Assembly (NCBI RefSeq): GCF_021155765.1
Contig: NC_060106.1
Location: 11,291,501 to 11,355,500 of the forward strand
Direction: 5' to 3'
DNA: 64,000 bases
Source: Diprion similis
Lineage: Eukaryota; Arthropoda; Insecta; Hymenoptera; Diprionidae
The translations under genes and the position numbers were made by a program. The notes beneath the pieces were generated by a model that was given only the letters and a program-made list of their open reading frames with translations, had not been told where the DNA came from and did not search any database. Below are positions 49,445-63,517 of the stretch, piece after piece (position 1 is the stretch's first letter; each line of letters opens with the position of its first letter).

Positions 49445-52400
49445 ATGGCGGTGCCATCAGCTTCGCTTTCAACTCGAAATAAAAAGCATTTTCTAGGGGT
49501 TCCAGCACCCTTGGGCTATGTGGCTGGTGTTGGAAGAGGGTAATGTTGAATACCATATTTTTTAATTCATAAATATTACCTTATCGGTGACGAGAACCTG
49601 GCGGCTACGATTTAGCGGCGTTTCTAACCTCGCTTTTATTTGTGTTTACAGTGCGACAGGTTTCACAACTCGTTCTGATATCGGTCCAGCTCGCGATGCC
49701 AACGATGTTTCGTAAGTTTCCTTACTTTAATTGTCAATTAATTGCTGATGACTAACATCATGTTTTCACTTCAACTCATTATTGTAATTTGGTAAAATTT
49801 TATAGGGACGATCGACACGCTCCACCTACCAAAAGAGCTAAAAAAAAGGAAGAGGAGGAAGAAGACGAAGAAGATCTCAACGATTCCAATTATGACGAGT
49901 TTTCCGGATATGGAGGGTCGCTGTTCAGTAAGGTACAGTATTTTCCGACACTAATTCCATTTGATCGAGCTACAGCTTGTAAATCTGTCTGACAAGCACA
50001 GCGCTGAAGATTCAGGTGTATCTTCTGTAGTCGAAGCAATTCAGCATTACTGCGAATAGATTTAATTCATATTTGTATTTCAATTTAGAGCATAAATTCA
50101 TACTCCCTTAACTATATAGCATTATCCTTTATACGCTATGCCAAACTTGAAATTCAGACTTCTCTTCCAATTATTTTTCTAATCTACACAGAATAGAAGA
50201 ACTTTTTTACTTTGAATCTCAGCTGATTTCTTTTTTTCTCCAGGATCCTTACGACAAAGATGACGAAGAAGCAGATGCAATTTATGAAGCGATTGATAAA
50301 CGAATGGACGAAAAGCGAAAAGAATATCGTGAAAAGCGTCTAAGAGAAGAGCTTGAACGTTATCGCCAAGAACGGCCTAAAATCCAGCAACAGTTTTCAG
50401 ATCTAAAGCGTGAGCTGGTTAATGTGTCTGAGGATGAGTGGAAAAATGTTCCCGAAGTTGGCGATGCGCGTAATAGAAAACAGCGGAATCCACGAGCCGA
50501 AAAGTTTACACCTTTGCCGGATTCTGTCTTAGCAAGGAACTTGGGCGGAGACACATCTACCAGTATTGACCCATCTAGTGGATTGGCTTCCATGATGCCT
50601 GGCCTGGCTACGCCTGGTATGTTGACCCCAACTGGTGACTTGGATTTGCGGAAAATTGGACAAGCTAGAAACACACTTATGAATGTAAAACTGAATCAAG
50701 TATCAGATTCTGTTGAGGGTCAAACAGTTGTTGATCCTAAAGGTTACTTGACGGATCTGCAAAGTATGATTCCTACTTACGGTGGCGACATTAAGTAAGT
50801 CTCATAAAACATATTTTTGCCAGTCAATCTATGCGATTTACAATACAATATTGAAATTATTTTCAGTGACATAAAAAAAGCCAGATTGCTTTTGAAATCT
50901 GTCCGTGAAACAAATCCCAATCATCCCCCGGCTTGGATAGCATCTGCCCGTTTAGAGGAAGTTACAGGTAAGGTTCAAGCAGCGAGAAATCTTATCATGA
51001 AGGGCTGTGAGGTGAATCCAACTTCTGAAGACTTGTGGTTGGAAGCGGCAAGACTTCAACCTCCAGAAACGGCAAAGGCCGTAATTGCCCAGTCTGTACG
51101 TCACATTCCAACATCTGTTAGAATCTGGATCAAAGCAGCTGATTTGGAAACAGAAGTTAAGGCAAAGAGACGTGTTTATAGGAAAGCCTTAGAGCATATT
51201 CCAAACTCAGTACGGTTGTGGAAAGCAGCTGTTGAGTTGGAAGAACCAGAAGATGCCAGAATTTTACTCAGTCGAGCAGTTGAGTGCTGTCCAACAAGTG
51301 TCGATTTATGGCTTGCCTTGGCTCGATTGGAAACTTATGATAACGCGAGAAAAGTTCTTAATAAAGCTAGAGAAAATATCCCAACTGACAGACAGATTTG
51401 GACAACTGCTGCTAAACTTGAAGAAGCTAACGGCAATAAGCATATGGTAGAAAAGATCATTGACAGAGCAATTAGTTCCTTGAACGTTAACGGAGTTGAA
51501 ATTAACAGAGAACACTGGTTCAAAGAAGCTATGGAAGCTGAAAAAGCTGGTGCTGTTCATTGTTGTCAAGTCATTGTCAAATCTATCATCGGGTTTGGAG
51601 TCGAAGAAGAAGATAGGAAACACACTTGGATGGAAGATGCAGAAACAGTAAGTATAGTTTATCATCTACCATTAAATATAAAAGATTCTTTGAATCGGGC
51701 AACATTTTCGGCTCTGTGTAATCCATTTTCATACAGTTGAAATAAATTGTGGCTGTGGTTTTTTGTTTTTATCGAATTTTACTGAAAAACTACTGAATAA
51801 CTACTACAAAACTATTTTCAATCAATCTATGCAAGTATGGTCGATTTGAACAATGTAAATTTAATTATTTCCAGTGTGCACAACAAGGTGCCTTAGAATG
51901 TGCTAGAGCAGTGTATGCTTATGCTCTAGCAACTTTCCCCAGCAAAAAATCCATCTGGCTGCGGGCAGCATATTTCGAAAAGAGTTATGGAACACGAGAG
52001 TCCTTGGAAGCGCTCCTTCAACGGGCTGTAGCTCATTGTCCTAAGAGCGAAGTTCTATGGCTTATGGGTGCCAAGTCTAAATGGCTTGCTGTAAGTAGTC
52101 GGTGTTTTACTTCAACCACTTACTTCAGATAAGTTTGTAACACGCATTCGGTATCAATAACGTGTAATTGTTAAAAATATCTGATTATGTCTATATTAAG
52201 GGTGACGTGCCAGCAGCAAGAGGTATTTTGTCATTAGCTTTCCAAGCCAATCCAAATTCTGAAGAAATTTGGTTAGCTGCAGTTAAGCTTGAGTCAGAAA
52301 ACTCTGAATATGAACGTGCCAGAAGATTGTTGGCAAAAGCTAGAGCATCAGCGCCAACTCCTAGAGTTATGATGAAAAGTGCCAAGCTTGAATGGGCTCT

Positions 52401-53415
52401 TAATAATCTTGAAGCTGCATTGCATCTCCTCCAGGAAGCTATAGAAACTTTTGAAGATTTCCCTAAGCTGTGGTTAATGAAGGCTCAAATAGAAGAGCAA
52501 CAAGGGAGTCTTGATAAAGCTCTGGAAACATATAATCAAGCTGTGAGTAAATCGTTTCTGCTATTCTTCCAGCATGATAGTTTGAGGAGTTCGAAACGAG
52601 CAATCGTGAAATAGATCATTTCATCATGACTTACATGAAACCAATTGAAGTATGTAAGAATTTACCTGGTTGTTTTGCAGATAAAAAAATGCCCTACTTC
52701 TGTGCCATTGTGGTGTTTGTTAGCTCAACTTGAACAGCGTAAAGGTCAAGTGACAAAGGCTCGTTCTGTACTTGAAAAAGCACGGCTTCGTAATCCGAAA
52801 AATGCGGAGCTTTGGCTAGAGGCTATTCGAAATGAACTGAAAAGTGGAGGCGTGCGAGACATGGCTAATACGTTAATGGCTAAAGCTCTACAAGAATGTC
52901 CTACGTCTGGTCTGCTGTGGGCTGAAGCAATCTTTATGGAAGCACGACCACAGCGGAAAACAAAGAGTGTTGATGCTTTGAAAAAATGTGAACATGATCC
53001 CCATGTTCTTCTAGCAGTCTCCAAGTACGTAGGAAACCCAGATTACAGAATTTTCGGCGATATATTTCACGTTTATTTAATTTCTCCTAGTTTGGAGAGC
53101 TGTTTGTTGTTATTAATTATACATATCCGTTGCAGACTTTTTTGGTGTGAGCACAAAATATCCAAGTGCCGAGATTGGTTCAATCGTACCGTTAAGATAG
53201 ATCCTGATTTGGGAGATGCTTGGGCGTATTTTTATAAATTTGAGCTTTTAAATGGTACTGAGGAACAGCAAGAGGAAGTTAAAAAACGATGTGTAGCCGC
53301 AGAACCGCATCACGGCGAAAATTGGTGCAGAGTATCTAAGAACATTGTGAATTGGTGTTTGAATACCGACCAAATATTGACCGTAGTTTCTAAAGACTTA
53401 CCGATTCCTATCTAA
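49445..53415 (+). CDS. PRPF6: pre-mRNA processing factor 6, U5-102K (931 aa)
   Basis: Scaffold of the U4/U6.U5 tri-snRNP, nuclear. Nine exons join in frame: 49445-49539, 49652-49711, 49806-49932, 50244-50794, 50867-51647, 51875-52090, 52201-52542, 52681-53024 and 53136-53415. In order: the PRP1 N-terminal domain with [20 protein letters not shown] and [13 protein letters not shown]; an acidic stretch followed by a charged helix (about 65-140); the segment [20 protein letters not shown]; and from about residue 290 a long array of HAT/TPR repeats of the type P-T-S-x-x-L-W-L-x-A-A-x-L-E. The tail ends [14 protein letters not shown]. Vertebrate PRPF6 is 941 aa. The start is supported by the conserved N-terminus. 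It is close to and on the same strand as mTOR, with 730 bases between them. Confidence 0.96.
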
Positions 53416-54145
53416 AACCAAGTGTCAATATTGGAAATAATACCGTATTTATAAATATAGACTACTGTAAATGTATTATACATATATTATATTTAGGATG
53501 GTAATATTAAACGAAATTAAATATGAATTGTTTTGGCGCCTTCGTGAATTAAATACCATGTATAAAAATTCAGAAAACATTTAAAAATTAAGCAGAAATT
53601 TGATGGCATCCAGTTTCAAGATCTGGCCTACGATTTTTCAAGTAGAAATTCACCGCTAGAACCTGCTACAGTATACCAGATTTTAGCTTAGCGAATAAGT
53701 TCGCTAAATCTCTTATAGAGCCACCATGAATCATGGAAGCTGTCCTACTCCTACGTACTTATTTTATATTTACTAAAAATGGCGCTTGTGGCGGATAACG
53801 TGATTGCGTCGCAAATGATAAATACGTGTTAATCAAATAGATGATTGAATAACGTGAGTAGAAAATTTAGGTGTCGACGTAAAGCTACTGCTAACATTAT
53901 TCTCATTTATTATCTCGTAACTTCTTTACATTTCATACTACGCGTATCTTCACGGCAACTTTGATTCTAACCTAACCTATACGCAAATACAAATCACAAC
54001 ACATATACACTGTCCAGTTTTTTTTTACTGTTTCAGGTGGACATCGGGCAATGTAATATCCCGATGTAAAGATAAAAAAAACAGGTGTCACATCTCGTAA
54101 TTGAACGTTTTTGTCGCTAAGTGAAAACTATATATATTTTAAAAA
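53416..54145. other. PRPF6 3' end and mTOR promoter
   Basis: No coding exon seen. AT-rich 3' sequence of PRPF6 occupies roughly the first 150 bases. The rest leads to the mTOR start codon and should contain its promoter and 5' UTR. A run of T (about 54020) and short AT tracts are the only features. Confidence 0.45.
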
Positions 54146-57100
54146 ATGACGCACTCGCTAGTGCTGGACTTCGTTCAGCGACTAAAATCGCGGCACGAAG
54201 AAGTTAGGATTAAGGCTGCACATGATTTATGCCTTTACGTCAGAACAGAGCTACGTGAAGTCTCCCAGGAGGAGTTGACAAACTTTATGGACGAATTTAA
54301 CCACCATATAAAGGAAATGGTCTCTGGTTCTGATATGAATGAGAAGAAGGGAGGTATACTAGCCATAGTTTGTCTAATCGGTGCCGATGTGGGTAACATA
54401 AACACTCGAACTATAAGATTTGCAAATTACCTAAGAAATCTATTGCCGTCGAACGATGTGGGAGTTATGGAATTGGCTGCGAAAACTGTTGGGAAACTGG
54501 CACTTGTTTCTGGCACCTACACAGCAGAGTATGTCGAATTTGAAGTAAAACGTGCTTTTGAGTGGCTTGGAGGAGACAGGCATGAGGGGAAACGGCATGC
54601 AGCAGTCCTGGTACTGAGAGAATTAGCCGTCTCAATGCCGACATATTTCTTTCAACAAGTATCCCCGTTTTTTGATCTTATTTTCAATGCGATACGTGAT
54701 CCTAAACCGCTGATACGAGAAGCTGCCACTGAAGCTCTCCGAGCTGCCCTAGTCGTCACTGCTCAAAGGGAAACTACGAAGCAAATGCATAAACCTCAAT
54801 GGTACAAAGAATGCTTTCACGAAGTTGTACAATGCTTCAATGATGCTGATGTTAAAGGGCGAGGGTCCAACAAGGATGCCGCTATTCACGGATCTTTATT
54901 AGTATTGAACGAGTTATTGAGGTGCAGCAACGCTCAGTGGGAAAGAAACTATGAGGCATTGATGGAGAGTCTTAATTGCTCTACTCAACAGATGGATGAT
55001 GATATTCTATCTCTCATGCCTCGTCTCAAAACTCCAATTGTACCAAACTGGACAGGCTCAGTTCAAAGTCGATCCAATACTCAGCAGACAATTCATCCGG
55101 TCCATGAATCTACCGCTTGTCGCAGTCTATTGCAGGAGGGTTTGGATAATGTTTACGGAGATGTTATGAACCAAAAACTATCAAGAAATCCTCACATACA
55201 ACACGCGCTGATGACATTATTACCCAGGCTGGTTGCTTTCAATAAAGAAAAATTCGACAAGCAGCACTTGGCACAAAGTATATCGTATCTTTTGATTGCG
55301 TTGAGAAGCCGTGAAAAAGATAGACATGTAGCATTTACAACTATTGGATTAATTGCTGTTGCAGTTGAGAATGGCATAGAACCTTATCTTCTCGAAATCA
55401 TGGAAGTGATTAAAGCTTCTTTACCTTCGAAAGAAACGCCGAACAAGAAACGAGGTACCACACTTGAACCGGCTGTTTTTATCTGCATCACATTGCTAGG
55501 GCATGCTGTTAGACAAACTATAGGTCCAGATATAAAGGTTCTTTTAGAGCCGATGCTTGCCACTGGTCTTAGTCCAATTCTTACAACATCGTTGCGCGAA
55601 TTAGCTCATAGTATACCATCCTTGAAGCCAGATATTTCTCAAGGACTACTGAGAATGCTGTCACAAGTCCTGATGCATAAGCCACTGCGACATCCTGGTG
55701 CTCCCTGGTCAGCTACAAGTCCAATTTCAGCTCCAACTGTAGAAGCTGACGTTCCTTCGACAGTACTTGCCCTGAGAACACTTGGTACATTTAATTTTGA
55801 TGGCAATCCCCTACTCCAGTTTGTTCGAAGATGTGCTGACCATTTCTTGACGTCTGAACAGTCTCAAGTTCGTTTGGAAGCTGTAAGAACATGTTCCAAG
55901 CTTTTGAGGCTAGCACTAAATCAACCAGGGCCAACGGTTACCAATACAGTTTCTGCAGTGCTGGGAAAATTACTGGTCGTCGGAATCACAGACACTGATC
56001 CAGATGTGCGATTATGTGTCCTTGCGTCGCTTGATAAAAGTTTTGACATTCATCTCGCTCAGGCAGAAAGTTTGTCAGCCTTATTCGTTGCGATGAATGA
56101 TGAAATTTTCGAAATCAGAGAACTCGCCATTTATACAATTGGGAGATTAAGTACTATGAATCCAGCCTACGTTATGCCTTCGCTTCGGAAAACGCTCATC
56201 CAATTTTTAACAGAGCTGGAACATTCTGGTATGGGACGTAACAAAGAACAGGCTGCACGAATGCTTGATTATTTAGTAATTAGTGCTCCACGACTTATAC
56301 GACCTTACATGGAACCTATTCTAAAAGTTCTCATTCCGAAGCTAAAAGAGCCTGAGCCTAATCCCGGTGTTGTCTTGGCTGTACTTAAAGCGATTGGTGA
56401 TTTAGCAAGTGTTAATGGTGCGGAAATGCAACAGTGGATGCCAGAATTATTGTCGATACTACTGGAAATGTTGGTCGATGCCAGTTCTCCAGACAAAAGA
56501 GGTGTTGCCTTGTGGGTTCTCGGTCAGCTGGTTGGAAGTACAGGACATGTAGTCAAGCCATACACACAATATCCTTTTTTACTCGATGTGTTAATTAATT
56601 TTCTAAAAACTGAGCAGTCACCAGTTACCAGGAGAGAAACAATCAGAGTACTCGGACTTCTAGGTGCCTTGGATCCTTACAAGCATAAAATGAACCTTGG
56701 TCAAATAGATTCCCAGTTTGATTCACTAACGTCTATGGCTGATATTAGGTGTAAAAGTGATTCTGAAACAAGCCAAGATCAGTCGACTAGCGAGATGCTT
56801 GTAAATATGTCGACTTCAACTCTGGAGGAGTATTATCCAGCGATTGCGATTGCTACTCTCATGCGCATCATTCGGGAGCCCACCTTATCTCAGCATCATA
56901 CCATGGTTGTGCAAGCAGTAACATTCATTTTTAAAAGTCTTGGTATAAAATGCGTACCATATATTTCGCAAGTTATGCCTAGCTTTTTGAACGTTGTTCG
57001 AACTGCTGATGTTGGATTTCGAGAATACCTGTTTCAACAGTTGGCTGTCCTTATTGCGATTGTTAAACAACACATTCGGAATTATTTGGATGACATTTTT

Positions 57101-60100
57101 GCTTTGATCAAGGAAGTGTGGACTGTAAATAGTCCCTTACAAAGTACGCTTATTCTTCTTGTTGAACACATCGCTGTTGCTTTGGGTGCTGAATTCAAGA
57201 TTTATTTACCACAACTGATGCCGCAAATCTTGAGAGTACTGACACATGATACCAGTAAGGATCGTGCAGTGACTGTCAAGTTGCTTCTCGCTTTGCAGAA
57301 ATTTGGAAACAATCTTGATAATTATCTGCATTTGGTACTTCCACCAATAGTGAAACTATTTCATGCTACAGATTGCCCAATTTCGGTTAATAGAGTTGCT
57401 TTGGAAACTGTGGACGACCTTGCTGAAACGTTGGATTTCACTGATTTTGCTTCAAGGATAGTGCATCCACTGGTAAGAACATTGGACACATGCCCAGAAC
57501 TAAGGATGCCGGCAATGGAAACTCTCTGCGCACTTTTAATTCAACTTAGAAAAAAGTATCAAATATTTATACCATTGGTTCAGAAGGTAATGACTAAACA
57601 CAAAATCACTCATCAACGCTACGACGTACTCACGGATAAAATTCAGAGCGACTCTACCGTAGCTGACGGCGAAGACTATTTACTTACACGTCCTCGAGAC
57701 TCAAGGCGCCAACAACGTGATTTATCTTTGACATCTTCTGATACTACAACCATCAAGCGTCTTCATGTGTCAGCACCCAATCTCCAGAAAGCTTGGACAG
57801 CCACGCGCAGAGTCTCCAAAGATGATTGGCTAGAATGGCTCCGAAGTTTGTCTATCGGATTGCTCAAAGAATCACCTTCACCGGCATTAAGGTCATGCTG
57901 GGCGCTTGCTCAAACTTATTCACAGCTGCCAAGAGACTTATTCAATGCAGCTTTTGTGTCGTGTTGGACTGAACTCAACGGCACATATCAAACGGAGTTA
58001 AAAGAGACTTTGCAGCAGGCACTCATGGTGCCCGATCTACCAGAAATAACGCAGACTATTCTGAATTTGGCTGAATTTATGGAACATTGTGACAAAGGAC
58101 CTTTACCATTAGATGCCAAGTTACTGGGTGAACGAGCGATGCATTGCCGAGCTTATGCTAAGGCATTGCATTACAAAGAAGATGAATTCCACAAAGGCAG
58201 AAACAGCAACGTTTTCGAGTCACTCATTTCTATCAATAATAAACTCCAGCAAAAGGAGGTTGCTGAAGGATTATTGGAGTATGTTATGAAACAGCAGAAT
58301 CAGCAAGATCTCAAAGTTCAAGTACGTTGGTATGAGAAGTTACACAATTGGGATAAGGCATTAGATTTATATAAAGATCGATTAAACATTGATCCAACTG
58401 ATGTAGAATCAACTTTAGGGGAGATGCGATGCTTGGAAGCACTTGGCGAGTGGGGACAGCTTCATGATGTTGCCACCCGTCAATGGGCGAATGAAAATGA
58501 CGAAAATAAACAAAGAATGTCTCGAATGGCGGCAGCTGCTGCATGGGGACTTGGGCAATGGGAAAGTATGGAAAAATATGTCAACTTCATTCCTAAAGAC
58601 ACCCAAGACGGTGCTTTTTATAGAGCAGTATTGGCTATACATGATGAACAGTATGACGTGGCCCATGAGTTGATAGACAGTGCAAGAGATTTATTAGACA
58701 CAGAACTGACTGCGATGGCTGGAGAGAGTTACCAGAGAGCTTATAACGCCATGGTGGAAGTTCAGAAGTTAGCTGAATTAGAAGAAGTAATACAGTTCAA
58801 GTTAATTCCTGAGCGGAGAGCAACAATAAAATCGATGTGGTGGGAAAGATTGCAAGGTGGACAACGTGTTGTTGAAGATTGGCAAAAAATTATTCAAGTC
58901 CACACACTGGTCGTTTCTCCACAGGATGACATGTACACATGGCTGAAATATGCTAGCCTTTGCAGAAAAAATGGCAGCCCTATGTTATGTCATAAGACAT
59001 TAGTTATGCTGCTTGGAATGGATCCATCTCAGAATCCTGATCAACCATTGCCAACAACGCATCCGCAAGTCACATTTGCTTATTGTAAACACATGTGGAT
59101 GGCAAATAATCGAGAAGCGGCTTATAGTCAATTGCAAAGATTTGTACAAACATCATTACAGCCAGCAACAATAACCGGGTTAAATCAAGAAGATGAGAAA
59201 CAGCAAGAAGCCAGGAAGAGATTACTCGCTCGGTGTTATTTAAAACTTGGAGAGTGGTTGGAGGCTTTGCAAGGAATAAGCGAGCATTCTATACCAGCTG
59301 TCTTATCTTACTATGCAGCAGCAACAAAACATGATCCTTCATGGTATAAAGCTTGGCATGCTTTTGCTTACACAAATTTTGAAACTGTTTTGTTTTACAA
59401 ACATCAACAAGGTGATACTAACCTTGATAACGTACCTGGTAACGCATCGAGGTCTGCATTATCCAGTTCTCAATACATCTCTCAGTTCACTGTTCCAGCA
59501 GTCGAGGGTTTCTTTAGATCTATTAATTTGTCACATGGCAGTTCTCTGCAAGATACGTTACGATTGCTAACACTATGGTTTGATTATGGACAATGGCCTG
59601 AAGTGTATGAAGCTATTGTCGAAGGAATAAGATTAATTGAAATCAATACTTGGTTGCAAGTAATTCCTCAGCTTATTGCGAGAATAGACACTCCTAGAGC
59701 TCTAGTTGGCAGATTAATTCATCACCTGTTGATAGATATTGGTAAATCTCACCCACAGGCTTTAGTTTATCCATTGACCGTGGCTTCAAAAAGTGCGAGT
59801 TCTGCTCGTAAAGCTGCCGCTAATAAGATATTAAAAAATATGTGCGAACACAGTCCAACGCTGGTGCAACAAGCTGTATTAGCTAGTGACGAATTGATCA
59901 GAGTTGCAATACTGTGGCATGAATTGTGGCACGAAGGCTTGGAAGAAGCCAGTAGATTATACTTCGGAGAACGAAATGTTAAGGGAATGTTTGAAACCTT
60001 GGAGCCTCTTCATGCGATGTTAGAACGAGGACCGCAAACCTTGAAGGAAACATCGTTCAATCAAACTTACGGAAGAGATTTGATGGAAGCAAAAGAATGG

Positions 60101-62141
60101 TGCCACAGGTATAAAATGTCTGGAAATGTGAAGGACTTGAACCAAGCTTGGGATTTGTATTATCACGTGTTCAGAAAAATATCAAGACAATTACCGCAAC
60201 TGACAAGTTTAGAATTACAGTATGTTAGTCCAAAATTATTGGTTTGCCGAGATTTGGAACTAGCTGTACCTGGTAGTTACAATCCTGGACATCCAGTTAT
60301 CAAGATTGCCAGTATCCACAGTTCGATGCAAGTTATTACTAGTAAGCAACGCCCTCGGAAACTTTGCATCAAGGGTTAGTATCATAACAGAGCCATTTAC
60401 GAAAGTGATTCCATTTTAACCATTTTATCATTTTTGTCATTTATCTCCCTAGGAAGCAACGGTAAAGATTATATGTTCCTATTAAAAGGTCATGAAGACC
60501 TTAGACAAGACGAGCGTGTTATGCAGTTGTTTGGTCTAGTCAATACGCTTTTATTGCATGATCCTGACACATTCAGACGAAACCTCACAATTCAAGTAAG
60601 TTAAAAAATCTTCAAACAAAGAGTAATTTCTTCGTATTTGGTATGCAGATGTTCGTATAGCTCCTTTGTTTCATGTATAGAGATATGCTGTAATTCCTCT
60701 ATCAACAAATAGTGGACTTATTGGCTGGGTCCCTCACTGCGATACATTGCATACGCTGATACGAGATTATAGAGAGAAAAAAAAGATACTACTGAATATT
60801 GAACACAGAATAATGTTGAGGGTAAGCATGCTTTTTTTTGCAATTGTACAATATTTTCTGCTTTATTATTATCAAATGTGAGATAAGATAATCTCTTTAC
60901 AAACTATGCTTATTGTTACAAAGTTGAATTATCTATTTTATGCAGATGGCACCGGACTATGATCATCTTATGCTGATGCAAAAGGTTGAAGTATTTGAAC
61001 ATGCTTTAGAACACACGCATGGAGATGACTTGTCTCGACTTCTGTGGCTCAAATCACCTTCCAGTGAAGTGTGGTTTGATCGTAGAACAAATTACACTCG
61101 TTCCCTTGCTGTCATGTCAATGGTTGGTTACATACTCGGACTCGGAGATCGGCATCCCTCTAACCTGATGTTGGATCGTCTCAGTGGAAAAATTCTCCAC
61201 ATCGATTTTGGAGATTGTTTCGAAGTTGCTATGACACGTGAAAAGTTCCCGGAGAAAATTCCCTTCAGGTTAACAAGAATGCTGATCAATGCTATGGAGG
61301 TGACAGGGATCGAAGGAACATATAGACGGACGAGCGAATCGGTCATGTCAGTGTTACATCGCAATAAAGACAGCCTGATGGCTGTGCTTGAGGCGTTTGT
61401 TTACGATCCACTGTTAAACTGGAGATTAATGGACAATGCACTTCCAAAAACTACAAGATCAGATGCCCCGGGTATTGCTGCTAGTAGTAGCCAGGAACAT
61501 GGAGACATGCTAGATTCTCACAGTGCTATTTTGCCAAAGAAAGGAGTTCCTTGCAGTCTTGAAAATGGAGGTAAAGTTTGTATTTAAAAGATAAAGAATA
61601 TTAGCGATTAATCTTTCGCGTAAATAGTTTTGGTATAACGTGTGGTACATTAGTTCAGATGGAATCGTAATCCTTCAAATTTTTGAAGCACATAGAAACT
61701 ACTTGAAATTTTGTATCAAGCAATTTACATTATATCACTACTTTTATCTAGGAGATAAAAATCAGCCAGAGGCCCTGAACAAGAAAGCACTTGCAATAAT
61801 AAACCGAGTGAGAGACAAATTAACAGGACGTGATTTTTCGCATGATGAGACGCTTAATGTTCAGCAACAAGTCGATTTGCTGATTCAACAAGCTACAAAT
61901 AACGAAAATCTCTGCCAATGCTACATTGGATGGTAATATTCTGTTTAATTAATTACTTCAATTCAAATTAATTTAAAGTAATGCTTTAAATTGGTAAGAC
62001 CAGAGATCTTCATAAGTCATTAACCAATTGAAGGTGTTTACAGACAATGACATAAAAATGATCAAAGATATATTCTGTATGTTTTATACGTAATATCGGA
62101 ATTCTTCAAAACACTCTGTTTTCAGGTGCCCATTCTGGTGA
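54146..62141 (+). CDS. mTOR: target of rapamycin kinase, mTOR (2444 aa)
   Basis: Ser/Thr kinase of the PI3K-related family, catalytic subunit of TORC1 and TORC2, which couples nutrients to growth. Six exons: 54146-60374, 60453-60595, 60681-60821, 60946-61570, 61752-61932 and 62126-62141. In order: HEAT repeats (about 1-1200); FAT domain (about 1290-1850); FRB domain (about 1921-2020, [20 protein letters not shown], with the rapamycin-contact serine at about 1936); kinase domain with [16 protein letters not shown], catalytic loop GLGDRHPSN (D2239) and HIDFGD (D2258); and FATC (about 2412-2444) ending CQCYIGWCPFW. The last exon codes only the final five residues. Human mTOR is 2549 aa. The first exon is uninterrupted for 6.2 kb, unlike all neighbours. 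AATAAA at 62385-62390 is a likely poly(A) signal. No catalytic residue is missing. Confidence 0.98.
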
Positions 62142-63517
62142 AAATCGGATTACATGAAGTCAATCGTGACAAGATTTTATGAGTTTATCTTCTCATCATT
62201 GCTTGGTAAGGGTTTGATGAGCTTCAAGGACCCTTCTTCAGACATTATAAGTGAGAAGTTTGAGCTTCGTTTGCCGGTGTTGTAATATTGCCCAAGTTGA
62301 ATTAAATTAGCAACTGCCAATTCAACTGTGGCAGTGAGTTTAGGTGGGCAGAGTTTAATAGGTAAATTTGACGTTTGTTATGGAAATAAATAATGATACC
62401 GAGCCGTGACATATAAAATTTGGGTAAATTGAAATACTCTGTTGTGATCAGAGTAATGATCAATTATGGCAATGAACAGTTTACTTACAAATTTAACGTT
62501 TACTTAATTCTGATTATGAAGCATTATTTTATCTTAGGATTCTGTCATAAACAACTCTATTCCTAAACTATCGTAATGTTTAATTTATCTTGTATATATC
62601 GTGTATTATTTCATTGTTAAACATTCTGATCTATCAATGCAGTTTGTGTTAGACGTAGAAGTAATTAAATGATTAGGTCAAATTCAATTTTAAGTATGCG
62701 AATTTTGTACAGAACCATACATACCTATATTACATAAAGCATCTGTAAAATCTATTCAACGTAAAAGGTCACAAGTTGCTAGTAGAATAACCTCAACAAC
62801 GTCTGAATCCTTATTGGCATAAGTGTTTTTTTTTATTACTGTGAATAGTTCACGATAAAACCTATGAATATACCACTCAACGTACGAGAAGAACAAAGCG
62901 TCAAAAGAATCTTGGAAAATCTGCTGAAAAATTAAACTTTCACGATGAATTTGCATATTGTAAGATAACTAACGTGAAATTTGAGGAATTCCATGTAATT
63001 GTACTGTGTGTATCCTCAATATAGTCATAAAATATGTATAAGAAGTATAGTGACGAGTTTACCGAAAAATCATTTTAATGCATTTCTACTTTATAGGGGA
63101 ACAATTATTAGTTATGTTCATTTTTCCATTGGATTTAATTCGCTCAGAAACTTGTGAATTCAACTTCACCAACTGTAGAGTTAATTGGCACCTTAGGCTG
63201 CCATTTATGGATTTGTTGGAATATTTTGAAATTGATAAGTGGTGGGATATTAAAAATTTACACACTTTATTACATTATTACATTATTAACGATCGTCACG
63301 CCATTAGTCAATACATTATTCACAAGATGTAAATATCAGTAATTACAAGATCAGCATATTCCCTATATATAGTCTAATAAGTTTTTTCCGCTAATTGTCA
63401 ATATATTACATTATGTATGCACATGTATTTTCAGAAAAAATTCGTCAAGTGTACACTTAAAAATAATCAACAAGTTCTAAAGAGTGTCATCAAGGAATTT
63501 CATAATAAGTTGGAAAA
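62142..63517. other. convergent 3' region, mTOR / cytidine deaminase
   Basis: AT-rich 3' sequence of both genes. It contains the likely mTOR poly(A) signal (62385-62390). Open frames near 63078-63342 lack recognisable motifs and are probably chance. Nothing else supported. Confidence 0.45.

Noticed and set aside
54146-60374. Idea that the long mTOR exon marks a processed pseudogene
   Set aside because: The frame is intact over 2076 codons, joins in phase to five further exons that carry real introns, and keeps all catalytic motifs through the FATC end.
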